Positions 51,751 to 64,000 of a DNA stretch of 64,000 bases are shown piece by piece; the first letter of the stretch is position 1, and each line of letters begins with the position of its first letter. Both the position numbers and the translations under genes were made by a program. Origin of the DNA: Fasciolopsis buskii (lineage: Eukaryota; Platyhelminthes; Trematoda; Plagiorchiida; Fasciolidae); assembly GCA_008360955.1 (NCBI GenBank), contig LUCM01009862.1, positions 186,001 through 250,000 on the forward strand. Direction: 5' to 3'. The notes under the pieces are model-generated. The model had not been told where the DNA came from and searched no databases. It saw nothing but the letters and a program-made list of their open reading frames with translations.

Positions 51751-54700
51751 CAGCAATTAAACAATTATCTAATACATCTGTTGTGGTCCTTAGTTAAAAT
51801 TTGAACTTGGTTATCCTTGATGAATAATTTCCTATAATATTTAATCTAACACTATTTCGATGGACTTATTTCGAAAGGTCTTGTCTAACTATGACTCAGA
51901 GATGCACATTAAAAATTAGAGACCGTACTGTGCAATAGCTTTCTACTCCATCTTTAATGTCTATCGCAACTCTTTTTATACTAGATTTAGTTAATCTCTT
52001 TCGAAGCATGTAATTACAGCTTTCAATTAAGATAACACTAGCAGACCAGGTCGACAATGTTTTTCAGTCTGAAAAAAACCTATTCGTGGAATAATTTGAC
52101 TCACTGGTATTTGAGGATCGTGCAGCTCAGATAACCCATGCACCTTTCGAACGTGACGTCCAAATGACTTCAGTTGCTCTACATTGAATCAATCAGTGAT
52201 TCGGCAGTCGTTCGACATCCGTGTTTTAGTTGCTTTCGTCACTGAATGCGCACTTTGCTTAGCACGACCTGAATGCATCATATAGCACTTGGTTTTATCC
52301 AAAATATTTCGTTAACGTAATTCTTTTTCACTTAGTTTGTTGATTTTGCTATTTTTCACATCCCTTAGGCCCCGGAGCATGAGATTCGTCATCGTTTGAA
52401 GTACTTCCAGTGCAAAACTGTACTCAGTTTTTACATCACCGTCACATTTTAGGACAATATTGCTATTAACTGCATTCTAACAAATAATCCTTTCCTAGTT
52501 GATTATCGTTTCCGTGTACTGGTTATCAGCCTTACGCTAAAGTAAGCTACCGGCTATCTGTCAAAGGTAGGACTTTAACTTCGCATTTGTGAGTAAGCTC
52601 TCGTATTTCGGAGAAGGCAGCCAAAATATGCCAAGATAATCCTCATTTTAAATCGGGTAGTTTTATTTTAGCAGCATAATGTCTGTTTGGAAAAGCTATA
52701 CCAGACTTGACGTTCATGTTTATTCGCAACTGTACCAATTACATGCTTTCCAAACCAAAATAGATATTTGATTTTCCAACTGCCCACAAACAAAACAACT
52801 TGACTAATATCAACATATCAATGAGACCGTACAGTATGGGTTTACGTTGCACTGTACAGTAAAGGCTTGCTTTGTTCACGTTAGGAAAATTTTGACTCCA
52901 ATATTGTCAATTTCTCTTCTGTTCGGTGAATGACTTGAAAGTAGACTGTTTTATTAATTTCGGCTCTAGCTGACTGGGCCTGGCATTCATCTATGCCGAA
53001 AGTGCAAAATTTTGCAGGTGTGAAAGCGAAGCAATGTGGAACGGTTCACCTAAAATTTGGTCAAATGCAGCGCTATTATCGATTTTTTTCACAAGTTTAG
53101 ATGTGTACTGCTAGCTAAAAGAAATGCACACCCCAGTGTCTCGTATATTTCATGCAAAAACACAAGAAGCAAGTGTTTCACTAAACAAATCAGTGTCTTT
53201 TATGAACCGATACGTCTTTACACTGTCTGGGTCTAATAAGTTGAAAAAATCGGGACGGGTGAAGCAGGTCCATATGTAGGGAGATCTTCAAAACAGTTTT
53301 GGTGTCCATTTCATTTTGTGCGAAACCGCTGTTCTCGAATTAGCTTCAAACTACCTGCCAGTGGTTGTTTATTCAACTGTTACGTTTATAATTATACAGC
53401 TTGGGTCAGCGTTGAACGGCTTCATCAGGTGATAGAAAAACCAGACAGTCACAAGATCGATTGGTAAAAAATAGTCTAAAACGCACAATATTTCACTTTT
53501 TTGTGAGTTAATACTTTGAGTATGGATGCATCTAAACAATATGAAATAAGTAAAAGCCACAACTCACAGTTCCTTTCTGCAAAAGCGAATTAATTTTAAT
53601 GGATTGAAACCTTTGTCGGTCAGATGTATGCAACCCCGAAAATCGCGGCACCGGTTCAAAAAGATTCCGATGCCTTTCACTGTGTCACTGTACTGGAGTC
53701 GCGAATACTTATAAAATGTTTGATATCCATCGAGTGTATATATTTGCAAGAACTCGATGCTTATGAGCCGTAATGGTTAATCAGGTTAGGCGAAATGTTT
53801 TACCATTTTTATATTGATCAAATTAGGACTAATTTTTGTTGTCGGAAATCGACCATCGATTTTTCTTTGTGGTACACTCCCTAGATTTCAGATTATTGGT
53901 GATGAAACTGTCTTTCTCAATCCTCTTTTTGCATATGCTTAGGATTAAGCAATTCTATCCGAACTAATATAGAACATATGGTGGGCAGGTGCAATTCATT
54001 TACCTGGATAAACTTGGAAATTTGTGATGCAAGTAACAAAAAGTAATTCGTGCCCAGGAAAATGACCAATTGCAACTACCAAATTATATTTTTTCCCATT
54101 GATAACTAAGCACATTTTTAGCATGCTGTACGACAAGATAGAACACTACAATTTTGTTTAGTTTCGTCCCATGCGAATCAAACTGCCAAGTAATTATGAG
54201 ATAAGCACAAGTAAAATGTGAGCAGTTTTAAAAATGCATTTTCAGCCCATAATACTTTTTCGGTTAGTCCCATCATTTTCGTTTCAAGTTTTTACCCGTA
54301 CCCTTAGGCGAGCACGAGAGCATTTAATTAACAGAACACCAGACAGAATCAAACTTTTGATCGTTCTTGGTACGGTATCCGATCCAGCATTCGATCTTGA
54401 AATAACATCAAGCTCTGCAAAGAGTAACCAAGCCTTTCATTGAGTAAACTAAATTTTTCGACAGATCAGTGTAAAAGTTCGTCACTTGCTGCTTATTAGT
54501 AACTTTTCTTTCGACAAATATTGTCATATTTGGATTAAAATGGCGCCAATCACATACAATCCGAACGAAGAGCGGATTGTGTGCAGACATCTTGATTGTG
54601 TTAAACTTCATTGGGTTCTCTGTTTTTACAATTATCAACCAAGCATCAACGTGCTGTTGTCTCGGTTGCCAATTCAAAACAGAGACGTAGGTATAGGGAT

Positions 54701-57700
54701 CGGCTGCAAGTTAAGGAGCTATTCATAGGATGAAACATTTCTAAGGCAAGAACGACAGTGATTACGGCGTCGAGCACAATCGCTTGTTGTCTCCATTTTG
54801 CGTTTTGGGAGAGCCCATGAACTACCACCAGTAGTCAGAGTGTACATATACGAGCCATTTCGCTGGTTGTTATTCTCACATTTTTATCATGTTAATCTCT
54901 GACAACCTCGACATATCTTCCATCCGTTATCTTCCTCGGGGAATGGCGTTAAAATGGCACGCATTCTGTGAGCTTTGTAAAACATATTCCACCTACACTA
55001 ATCTTTTCAGAATCAATACCTCTTAAAAATTGGGTTCCAGGGGCCAAAATTTGTTTATTAACCTACGAGATACTAACAAAGTTTATTAACTAACTCTTAT
55101 GAATTCTACTAAGACAATCTAAAGTCACTTCAACAGACTTGTTTCTAAGTCGTGTGGCAGGACCGACATCATTTTCGCAATGTAACCTCTGGTCTGGTCA
55201 AGCTGACATCACACATTTCTGTACACGCGACGATGTACCATCCGACATACGACCGTCCTGTGAGAGGCAACTGGCAAAGCATAGATCCCCTCTTTCATTA
55301 AAATCCTTCCCAGTAGGAATGAGGTTCTATCCCGAACCACCCCAGTCCAACAACTTTTTGCATTTGGAAGTTTCAAGATACATCCTAAAGCTCTCTACGC
55401 TACCATGCATGCAAGCAAAAATCATTCACATTCTTTAAGTTCTCACTCAGGGGTACAATATTGTCCGGATATTCCGAGACAGCCGGATTCCTTTCTGAGC
55501 ACATATTCACGCGATTACTGTCATTTGTGAGTAGGGATACCGCCTTAATCACCCTAATTAAGACATTAATAAGAGAAAGTGAAAGACAACGACCATTGCG
55601 AACATAATTTCTCTTGGTGAAATGGAGTGAAACTTCGTCTTCAGCTGTTCGATTACAACGATTGGGAAGGTGAAACGCATTTTTCAGAACTGCACGCCTG
55701 ACTGAGTAAAACGCTTTTGCCGACCAAGAATAACATAGGTAGCTTTTCTACGAAAGTTTTAACTTTTTCTTGGGTTTTTGCGATGCGGCGATTTGCCCAA
55801 TATAACCTGGCGTGAACAGAAACCGGTCTGATTCCCCGAGTACATCACTTGCAAATAATGGATAACCAGCTGATCGTGAGGCCGGCAAAAGTTTAAATAT
55901 AATGCTTTCAAACTACTTCTGTGATTTTCACCTGAGGCCGTTCTTGTTAATATGTACAACCACCAATTCATAGCTGTCTTTGGGAATCTGTTGTCATGTC
56001 CAGGTTAAGCGCAGTATTTATGGTAATGTTGATGTCAACACCTTGCCACCGTTCTCAAAGACGAACGGAAACAACCGGTCTGGTTCAGCTGCCTTAGTTC
56101 CCTTTAGAAAACCTCCCTTTGAATGTCTTCATTTATTGGTGACGAAGTTGCACTGACGAGTGAATCAAACATCTCTCTAATTTTGTGACTTTGGAGATTT
56201 TTCAGAAAGCCTACCATAAGAAATTTCTAAATTTCCAGCAATCATCCAAATAGTTCCGTTATTTACATTTTTAGGTGCAAAACGCTTAAGACCTCGGAAT
56301 TTCAATTGTCCTTCAAAAAGGAATCACAACACAGCGTGATGAGCAGGTTTCAGCTGTCCCACATGCATCGAACACTTGCGTAAAATTTTTGTAGCAACAG
56401 ACGTAAATTGAAGAAAAAACGTTTATAAATGTAGAGAAATCTTCAGGTGTATATATAGAGTGGTGAAATTCAAATTGGATGTTTCTTTTATCGTACGGTT
56501 TCCCAAACATCTACTTTAAGGTCCAATATATTTCGCACAATCTAAACTGTACGGGAATTTCGGGTTTTATGATTGCATGGTTTATCATACTAAAGCGGCC
56601 GGAAGTGTCGATATTGATAGCGCACGTGGGACCACGATCACATCTTTTCAACGCATTCTTTTTGGCACTGTTCTACGACCTGATGTGTCTTTGTCCTCTC
56701 ACATAACATGAGAGACTCTATAGCGTCTTCCCTTCCGAAGGCAAGCAATCAAGGACTCAATAAAAGGAAAAAAGAACTCCCAAGATCATTCGTCTTGTCG
56801 ACCCCAAACACGAAGCTGTTACTGGAGAAAATAACGCTATGCCAATATTTCTAATTGACCAGCAGAGTTCACTTTAAATGACCGCCGGGCTTTTCTCCGA
56901 CATATCATTGAGACCCTTGAATTTGGTTGTGGGCCTACCATTCAAAATCTCTGGGTTTATTCTCTATAATCCGAAGGCGGTGAAACTCATTTTCTGCTTG
57001 CTTCAATGATCTAATAGTTAGCAGGACTCATTTTCATCTCAAATTTATGTTGCAGAAATTTTCTGTTCGTCAGCGAACACTTTCACGTCTATTTTTATCT
57101 TTTTTAAGTATTCGGTGCTTTATGAATTCTTGTATTCCGGCTTTACTAGACCAAGGTGTTTCTTTCCGGATTGAAGGAAAAAGATTTCAATTTTTTTATA
57201 AACCTATCTAACTTTTTGCGGCATTAAGGAAATCAACAAAGATATACTTGCAGCTTTCGTTTTTCGAAAATATTCTGATGCATGCGATAGATTTCTATAC
57301 AGTCTGCTATCTGCGTTGCATAGCCTTTCCCCATACGATTTGCTCCACCCTATCACTCTTGTACCTCCCGTGCAGAAACAGCATTATTCCCTTTTGTTGG
57401 TGTATGATTGTTCAAGCCTTAATTGAAAATTGTTAACTAGTGGTTTTAGAGCCTATTTGCACTGGGTACGCAAAACGTATTCCAGAACTAAACTTCTAAT
57501 TTTGTTTAGATACCAACCAGTAGAGTCATAATAACTGGAAAATAATTCCTGATACTTCATTCTCGTTTGTCTATAATCATTCTGATATGCCTACGAGATG
57601 AAATGAGTCGGCTCCAAGACCAAAAGTTTTCTAGGCGCAATCAAGCGCTCCATGTCACTTATTAGGACAAAACACTCATGCCTTTTTCCAACTAATCTCT

Positions 57701-59780
57701 GCAAATTTGGCATAAATTTTCAAGGCCCTATATGAGGTTTCGGGTGAGCAGTTCAAATTCTGTGACCTAGGTCAGATGCTTAATTAAACTTGAATTTTGT
57801 GGGGCCAGTTAATTAAGTGCTTATTGTTTTACATTTTTGATTTTTATTTGCACGATTCTATCATCCCTAATTATTTTAAGCTCTTGAATCCAGTTCTAAC
57901 ACAAATTGCCTAGCACTACTCAGTGTGACGTTGCAGGTCAGCTGGTAGTGTTTACTTGACCGTTAGCCACGCATAAATATCATTCCTGGCGGGATTGAAA
58001 GCTTAAAAATTCCGGGTTATTCTTCCTCTGGTGCACAGTGTTTTCAAGACCTGACACATGAAGTTTGCATTAGTTTCAATTGAAGAAAAACTAGGAACTT
58101 TTGACTGGCACCGTTCTTTGGTGATCGGCAACGGCAAAAATTTATAGAAATGGACTGCGAACTGAAGAATTCATCTTTTAGGGCAACTGAAATAACGTGC
58201 TATAAAGCCCAATATATTCTTAGTTATGAACCTAATGAAAATTATAGTCATTTGTTTGCTATCCCATGGCCTTATGAGAGACCCTTCCGACCTCATCGCC
58301 TCTAACGTTAGGAGGATCCTAGTGGTCCCTTTGCCACAGCAATTAAATTAAAAAATATTATCAGATTATTTGTATGACATGAGTGAACAACTTTCTGAAG
58401 ACTAATAATCGAAAGAAAATTGAATGCTTATTAAATTTCAGCACAGACAAAGAACAGAAAAAAAATACATCTAAATAAAATAGAAGTCAAATAAACTAAT
58501 CAAATAATTCTGAAGACCCTGTGGACTGCCGTTTTATCGAAACTGACAATCTTACTAAGTTCTCTACTATTTGCGAACAAATTCTAACCCAAAAATAATG
58601 AATCTGTTCTAAAAAATGAGGATATAAACCTCAGATATAGAAATGAGCTTACATTTTAGACTCTACCAAGAATGGTTTTGCGCAAGGAAAATCGGAGCTA
58701 CTCAACAAAAAATTGGTTTGCTTGCTTTATCCGCGAAAACATGCCAGAACGTAAATCAGTCACTTCTTGGGTGAGTGTCTTCTTTGTACAACTCATAGCA
58801 TGATACAACATAAATCATCAAAATTCATTCCTGATGGACTGTAGTTTGGTAGAAGCTACCCAGCCCAATCTACCACTCCCTCTTCCGTCAGACTCACTTC
58901 GGCCGGTGTTAGAAGAATAGTACGCTGTGATTCTCCGGCTGAACGATTAGAGAAAACCCTTTGTGACGATTTATTTGCGATCAATATTTATCTTATTAAT
59001 CCTTAAGGCAAAACATTTTTTCCCGTTTATCACAGGGAACTGGTTGGCAGTTGGTTGGTAAGGCATGAGCCACTGGGAATAGAGTTACCTGTGAATCATA
59101 AATACTTTGGCAGGGACGGAAAATAATTTCTGGTAAATGATACACGTCCAAAGTACGTTGGAACTTTAAATTGCAATACCACAAAGTGTCCTTATCGTAT
59201 AATTGCATCTCCTCAGGTGCAACCGGAATTACGAAGTGATCAATGAAACATTTATTTGGGACATATAAGTTAATACCCCTGCAAATTGGCCGTTTCCTTC
59301 GCTGTCATCACCCTCTCGCTGATGCCGGTACACATTTGTGGAGTTACAGAAGACATTTGAGAGACTTATAGAAAACAGTAATGACGTTCGGTAAAGAACG
59401 AATAGTTAACAATGGATAGCTGGAGAGCTAAAAAAATATGCAAACCTGTAATGTTAGGTTGAACAAAATAGTCGTTAACTAGATTAGGTGAAATCATTTA
59501 ATTCACTCAAGTGAACTTCGATCACATCCAGTTAACACCTGACCACTGTGCGTTGATAGTGCGTCTCTGAGAACGGCGAAGCTGACTGCGGCGGCAATGA
59601 ATCACTTTAGAGAATACGGAGGTTCACTGAGAAGTAGAACTGCCATCTGTTCAACTGTTGCTGTTTGAGCCTTTTCAAACAGCCTTTGATTTGTTTGACA
59701 AAACTTACACTGAACTCCAGAGGCATCGCCCTTCCTCGCGGGGTGATCACGGTGAACCTTTGTTTTCCGGAGACGTATAA
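51751..59780. other. AT-rich stretch without a supported gene
   Basis: Eight kilobases of short, unrecognised frames. The longest is 99 codons on the plus strand at 55139-55438, in a slightly GC-richer patch. No tandem arrays, long inverted repeats or tRNA-like heads with a convincing box pair were found. Confidence 0.5.
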
Positions 59781-59812
59781 TCCTCAGCTTAAAATCATCG
59801 ATGTTCCCTCGA

Positions 59813-59862
59813 CCCCTGCAGATAGATGACTTCTCTGCAGGTAGCCCAAGTACGACGAAGGC
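59813..59862. repeat. Left arm of 50-bp inverted repeat
   Basis: Reverse complement of 60360-60409 with two mismatches, both near the outer end. Directly preceded by TCGA. Confidence 0.95.
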
Positions 59863-60275
59863 AGTGTTAATTCAACTGAATGATAGAGAAAGAAGACCAA
59901 TATTGCCGGATATTGATACCTCTTATAGTTTTTTAACCATAAAACAACGTAAAACAATCTGAGAACTACATGATGTCCAGTTTTAAGCTTCGTCTCGACT
60001 AACACTTGATGTCATCCTCATGGCAAACACAGAGATTGTGTTAGTATTCCTTGTGTTCCAATAGCCGGTTTACTTATTCGAATTAGCTGAAGGCTAAAAT
60101 CTTCCGGCCAGTAATATGTAAGAAAGCATTAAATCGGGTCAACCATGTGTTTGGTTTTCATCAAATGTTTCACGATTGATGACCGCCAGTCACTATCAGG
60201 AGAAGAGTCCACTATTTTCTGACATTGATTGGGTCAACCACTTGGGAATATATTCTGATATCCGTCATGAAAATA

Positions 60276-60325
60276 ATGGTCTGAATTATTTCATGAAAAC
60301 ACTCAATGTCCTACTACTAACATGT
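60276..60325 (+). repeat. Retroposon-tail-like repeat, copy 1
   Basis: This segment recurs at 60672-60718 in the same orientation with three mismatches and two 2-nt indels. Both copies end in CCTACTACTAACATGT. It lies inside the MITE-like segment, about 35 bp from the right arm. It is probably the 3' end of the same retroposon family as the downstream copy. Confidence 0.8.
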
Positions 60326-60359
60326 GCCAACTAATCAAGCTCTACAGGTCATATCCGAA

Positions 60360-60409
60360 GCCTTCGTCGTACTTGGGCTACCTGCAGAGAAGTCATCTAT
60401 CAGTAGGGG
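60360..60409. repeat. Right arm of 50-bp inverted repeat
   Basis: Pairs with 59813-59862 (48 of 50). Directly followed by TCGA. The plus-strand reading of this arm is open in one frame (AFVVLGLPAEKSSI), which has no known meaning. Confidence 0.95.
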
Positions 60410-60502
60410 TCGATCGCTGTCAGCTATCGGACAGTAACCGTGCAAATCAGTGATGGATATGTGCAATATTATCATGTGGTGAAGTTGAACAAACCGTTCA
60501 GA

Positions 60503-60575
60503 GCCTGTCCGGTAGTGTAATGGCTGAGGCGTTCGACTCAGAATCGTTCGTCCCGAATTCGCGTCCCAGTTCGGG
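60503..60575 (+). repeat. tRNA-related head of a SINE-like unit
   Basis: An A-box-like TAGTGTAATGG (60513-60523) is followed 43 bases on by a B-box-like AATTCGCGTCC (60556-60566). The middle contains CGA-CTCAGAA-TCG, which can form a short anticodon-type stem with a 7-nt loop of normal layout (C, T, CAG, A, A). A second stem pairs CCCGAA (60552-60557) with TTCGGG (60570-60575). The outer pairs of the anticodon stem and the acceptor stem are not complementary, so this is not a working tRNA gene. It sits directly upstream of a hammerhead-like core. Confidence 0.5.
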
Positions 60576-60576
60576 C

Positions 60577-60622
60577 GTAGTCCATATGCACTGCTCATGA
60601 TTCCTAACAAGGATGAAACAGC
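60577..60622 (+). ncRNA. Degenerate hammerhead ribozyme core (Sm-alpha-like)
   Basis: The hammerhead core is CUGAUGA, stem II, GAAA. Here CTCATGA (60594-60600; one change from CTGATGA) is followed by TTCC-TAACAA-GGAT (60601-60614) and GAAAC (60615-60619). Stem II keeps three pairs (TCC/GGA) with a T-T mismatch at its base. Its 4-nt arm and 6-nt loop match the lengths of the schistosome Sm-alpha ribozyme as I recall it. A possible cleavage triplet GTA lies at 60577-60579, but stem III (GGCGT with ACAGC) pairs at only three of five positions and stem I is weak. The G-to-C change at the third core position should abolish activity. I read this as a fossil ribozyme inside a SINE-like unit. Confidence 0.5.
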
Positions 60623-60671
60623 TGTACAGTGCTTCGATGGTTTCTTTATGCTCAGTTGAACGATCATATCA

Positions 60672-60718
60672 CATGGTGAATTATTTCACAAAAACATTCA
60701 ATCCTACTACTAACATGT
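60672..60718 (+). repeat. Retroposon-tail-like repeat, copy 2
   Basis: Direct repeat of 60276-60325, ending in the same CCTACTACTAACATGT. It lies about 50 bases downstream of the hammerhead-like core, so it could be the 3' end of the tRNA-head/ribozyme unit that starts near 60503. Confidence 0.8.
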
Positions 60719-60799
60719 CTACATTTTGTCAAGGAGTTTTCCACTTCCAGATATGCTCAGCTGAAGATTTTCCGTCAAAATACAAACTATTGCTTTGAT

Positions 60800-63700
60800 G
60801 TTTATCACTAAAGTGGAGTGATAAATTAACGACCCGTTGGTGAAATAAAAGCACTTTGTTGTCCTCTAAGATACATCGCTTGATCTGCAAATTGACCACA
60901 GTCATATGCCTTATTCGTTTTATTTGAAAGCTATAATGTCGAAAACTACCGCTGGTTTGGTATACAGGTTGTCTACATTTCGGTTACCCCGGGTGACATT
61001 TCCAAAGACAACTTTTACAATAGTGTGGTCAAAAAATTGTTTTGATAAAAGCTACCCAAAGTAATGCAGACATTGACAAACTATATTATCTCCTGATAAA
61101 TCCGTGTCATTATAGTACATCTGTTGCGCTGAGTTGTGAAATCCACATGTCATTCGATCCCGATTTGGTCACGGCAAACTTCTTAATCATATTCCTAAGT
61201 TTATTGCCTCTCCAATCTTCTAGAATGTACGATGGTATCTACCAGATCACCACGGGCGGCTACATTTATTCCAGTTAATATCTTGTACTTGTGGTAATTT
61301 CCTTCTATCTCGTCTGACCTCATTTAACGTAATTTACAAAAAGTACTGTATAGGCCACTGCTGTAAGATTATTTTTGACTTTGCAAAACATTACTATTGC
61401 TGCTCAAACTCGACCGGAAATTTGAAAAAGATCCACCAAAGACGTAAGTATTGTATCGAAACATTCTTTGGCTAAATTTTTAATTTAAACCGTTTTCATT
61501 TTAAACCCGAGTTTATTCAAATAAGGAACAAATTGAAAATTTGTTCTATTAGGCATTTTCACTTAGTCCGAAAAGTAGAAAGTTTTATTGCAGTAACTTT
61601 CAACATTCAGGAGCTTTTATTCACCTACCCCCTGCATGCTCGTCCACTAAGTTTACGACCGGCAAAAAATTCATTAGCGGTTTGTCTGCTGTTTATTTTA
61701 GCCAGAGAATTTCTCTCTAGCTGCTTTTCGTCTAATGAATAAATTCGCAAGCTGGCAGTGTTCGCTGCAAGCTGAGTGTAAGGACTCTTGCTCAACTGGC
61801 TCAAACGTCTCTAATGAATTCATGAAGATGTCATTGTTATCCATTGCCCTACTCGCTAAAGTGATGTACATAACGTTTTATCACGTGCATGAAGACTGAG
61901 TACCTTGGAAGCAGTACGCTCGAATCATCAAGACGGACCGGCATACAGGACCATGTTGCTTTCAGCAAAAAGAATTACGCAGGTTTTGTACAGGTAAAAC
62001 GTGATACTAGATAAGATATACTATCACCCAAACAAGTGGTGGAATCGCCGATATGCGGTGCGGCAAGTACCTAATTCACCTGAACGCAATTGAGCGTTTA
62101 ACGCTTGACTCTTCCCCGTAGTCACTGGAATATTGATACAAAATGCAGTTCCTCAAATTAAGTCCAACTAGTTACATTACGGGCAAATGAGAATCACGTT
62201 ACGCGCAGCCATTCTGCCTAAACTGTGAACACTGTCGAAAATTTCCCTATTAACATCCGCTTCGTGCTTTATCTATCCTGATGCGATTATTTTATAACCC
62301 GTGGCTAGACAAAATTATTGTTAAAACCAGTTCCATTTTTTGCCATATTTTTTCTTAACAGCATAAAACACGACTTCTTTTAATTAAAAATGTCCCTCGG
62401 GAAAATATACGGATATGATCCTAGGGTGAATAACAATGTATACTTGACTGAGGTTGTGCCATCCGAAGTGGATGAATTCTTATCAGATAAAGTAAACTTC
62501 TGTCTTGTAAAATTTTGTATTTATCAGAGTGATCATAAGGCGAACGAAACTAATTGATTTTTAATGATCAGCCGGGATAGCAGAAAATGGCCTAGAATAA
62601 TCAAACGAACAAAAGGAAAGACCAACCAAAACTTCGTTTCAGTAAACATGCTGCTCAGTGGTTTTTATGCAGTCAATAAAAATTTCATTTTAGACCATCT
62701 ACGAACAAAAATTTAATTCCCCTCGTTGGTGTGATATTTGAAAATCTCGGACAACCGTTGGCAACAAAAAGGCATTTGTGGTTGTGCTATGCTACGGATA
62801 AAAGAGGACTGACCAAAAGAAAATAGTGCTTTCATTCACTCGATGCCGGCTAGAACCCATCATGCACTCTGCGCATCCGCAGTTTTCAGACTAGAATATG
62901 ATGCTGTACTTATAATGAGCATGTAAGGCGATTCTTTATTTCAGTTTCGCGGCCTCGTGTAAACGTTTTTGTTGGTGGCACTTGATGAAGTAGTAAACGA
63001 AATTATTAATAATTTCATTTTGTATCGATCGGGACATAATAGCACTATTTGCATATTGGCATCAACTTCACATTCTACCTGTAAACAGCAAATATAAATT
63101 ATTCCTTCCTTGGGAATGCACAAAGCGTTTACCTTAGTTTTCCAATGTAATCGGTCGCTCTTGAGCAATTAACAAACTCGTGTTCTTGGATCACAGACCA
63201 TAATGGCTGGATTATACAAAGTTCCGTACGATCAAATGGAAATGCCTTCTTTGCACATTTCGCTCCCAATAATAAATTATGATCGCGTCCCATAGAAGAT
63301 TATTTCCGCGGAAAAGCAAAACATCATTGGTTGCACCTCTTTACTAGGTCTAGTAATTGTCAGTCGCCAAGCGAAAAGTCTGCAAAAAAACAGGAATATC
63401 AGGCCCCGTGTAATGCTTTTGGTAGGTTGCAAGTAATAAAATTCAGGACATGAGTGAATTATTTTTAGAATCAACCACAAGTTGGCAGCTTATCCAAATA
63501 ATTTGCCTTGGTTTTTCACCGCCACTTAGTAAAATATTCTAATACTCCGATGCCTTGCATCCGCCAACTTGTCCATAGGCCCGCATGAGAACTAACTTTT
63601 ACAATATTCTCGCGACTGCCCAACATGGACACCTACTGACACCATTCATGCGATATCAGCGAAACCACCCGGCTGACTTACCGCTCAAAGTGTTTATCAA

Positions 63701-64000
63701 CTTCTCAATTGTTGACGCTTGCTTGCGGTCTCATTCAAACCTTGTTCATACCTGGAATCTTTTGAGTCCAACAGATTCCCGTGTTTATGAAAAAGGTTTT
63801 GCACTTTTACAGGATGAGGAATGAAAAATTCAAACATCGTGTGAAACGTGCTCTCCAGTACCAATGATGTTACCCAAAAATTTCACCTCATTAGTTAAGC
63901 AAATGAGCAAGAAATTAAGAGATTCTTTTTGTAAGCTGATACTTGGTTGTCTTCTAATGAAAGTTTGTCATCCTAACTCAGGGAAGATAATGATTTATCA
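60800..64000. other. AT-rich stretch without a supported gene
   Basis: Only short frames are present. The most protein-like is 79 codons on the plus strand at 63585-63824 (ending TDSRVYEKGFALLQDEE), with no known motif. It might be an exon but there is nothing to support it. No RNA gene or repeat was recognised. Confidence 0.5.

Larger units (their letters stand above)
59813..60409. mobile_element. Candidate MITE: 597 bp with 50-bp terminal inverted repeats and TCGA flanks
   Basis: Bases 59813-59862 and 60360-60409 are reverse complements at 48 of 50 positions, and similarity stops sharply at the inner ends. Both outer ends begin CCCCT and are followed by TCGA (59809-59812 and 60410-60413), which would be a 4-bp target duplication. 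TCGA is palindromic, so the apparent inverted repeat extends to 54 bp. The interior has no transposase-sized frame, so the copy would be non-autonomous. The left arm has an internal 7-bp inverted repeat (CCTGCAG at 59815-59821, CTGCAGG at 59835-59841). The superfamily is not assigned. The alternative is two fragments of one repeat in opposite orientation, as seen with Penelope-like elements. Confidence 0.5.

Noticed and set aside
53405..53440. CTGATGA followed by a short AGC/GCT stem on the minus strand
   Set aside because: The base after the stem reads GACC instead of GAAA, and stems I and III do not form.
49876..61900. Possible shared repeat between about 49880-49980 and 61800-61890
   Set aside because: Only scattered similarity around a TATCCAT word. 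The alignment needs many gaps and cannot be defended by eye.

Overview
The window looks like a piece of a large, AT-rich, intron- and repeat-laden animal genome, most likely from a flatworm (Platyhelminthes). The evidence is a decayed non-LTR reverse transcriptase of the kind common in trematodes and cestodes, a degenerate hammerhead-ribozyme core with the stem/loop sizes of schistosome Sm-alpha retroposons, and several tRNA-like SINE candidates. The assignment is inference. No bacterial-style operons, rRNA, intact tRNA genes or CRISPR arrays were seen. A scaffold gap of 407 N lies at 866-1272.

Layout: bases 1-1860 hold the 3' part of a dead non-LTR retrotransposon, split by the gap. Bases 1.9-43 kb are almost entirely AT-rich DNA without a convincing exon. 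They contain only small items: a microsatellite-bearing repeat end (5.34-5.56 kb), a degenerate ATC-type trinucleotide tract (8.7-8.9 kb), short dispersed repeats, hairpins, and a few unconvincing ORFs (24.4 and 39.0 kb). Two GC-richer islands follow. One at 43.04-43.75 kb is probably an old repeat copy. The other at 46.26-46.98 kb has a long minus-strand reading frame broken by one stop and is the best candidate for an unrecognised coding or ex-coding sequence. SINE-like tRNA-related pieces sit at 49.25 and 51.70 kb.

The most structured region is 59.8-60.72 kb. It has a 597-bp segment bounded by 50-bp inverted repeats (48/50 identical) and flanked by TCGA on both sides, which looks like a MITE. 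Beside it is a composite retroposon-like unit made of a tRNA-related head, a degenerate hammerhead core and a 3' tail. A second copy of the tail lies inside the MITE-like segment. The remainder to 64 kb shows no supported gene.

No set of genes working together can be supported here. The window is best read as intergenic or intronic DNA shaped by retroposons and small DNA transposons. A multi-exon gene with short exons could be present and missed without transcript or homology data.
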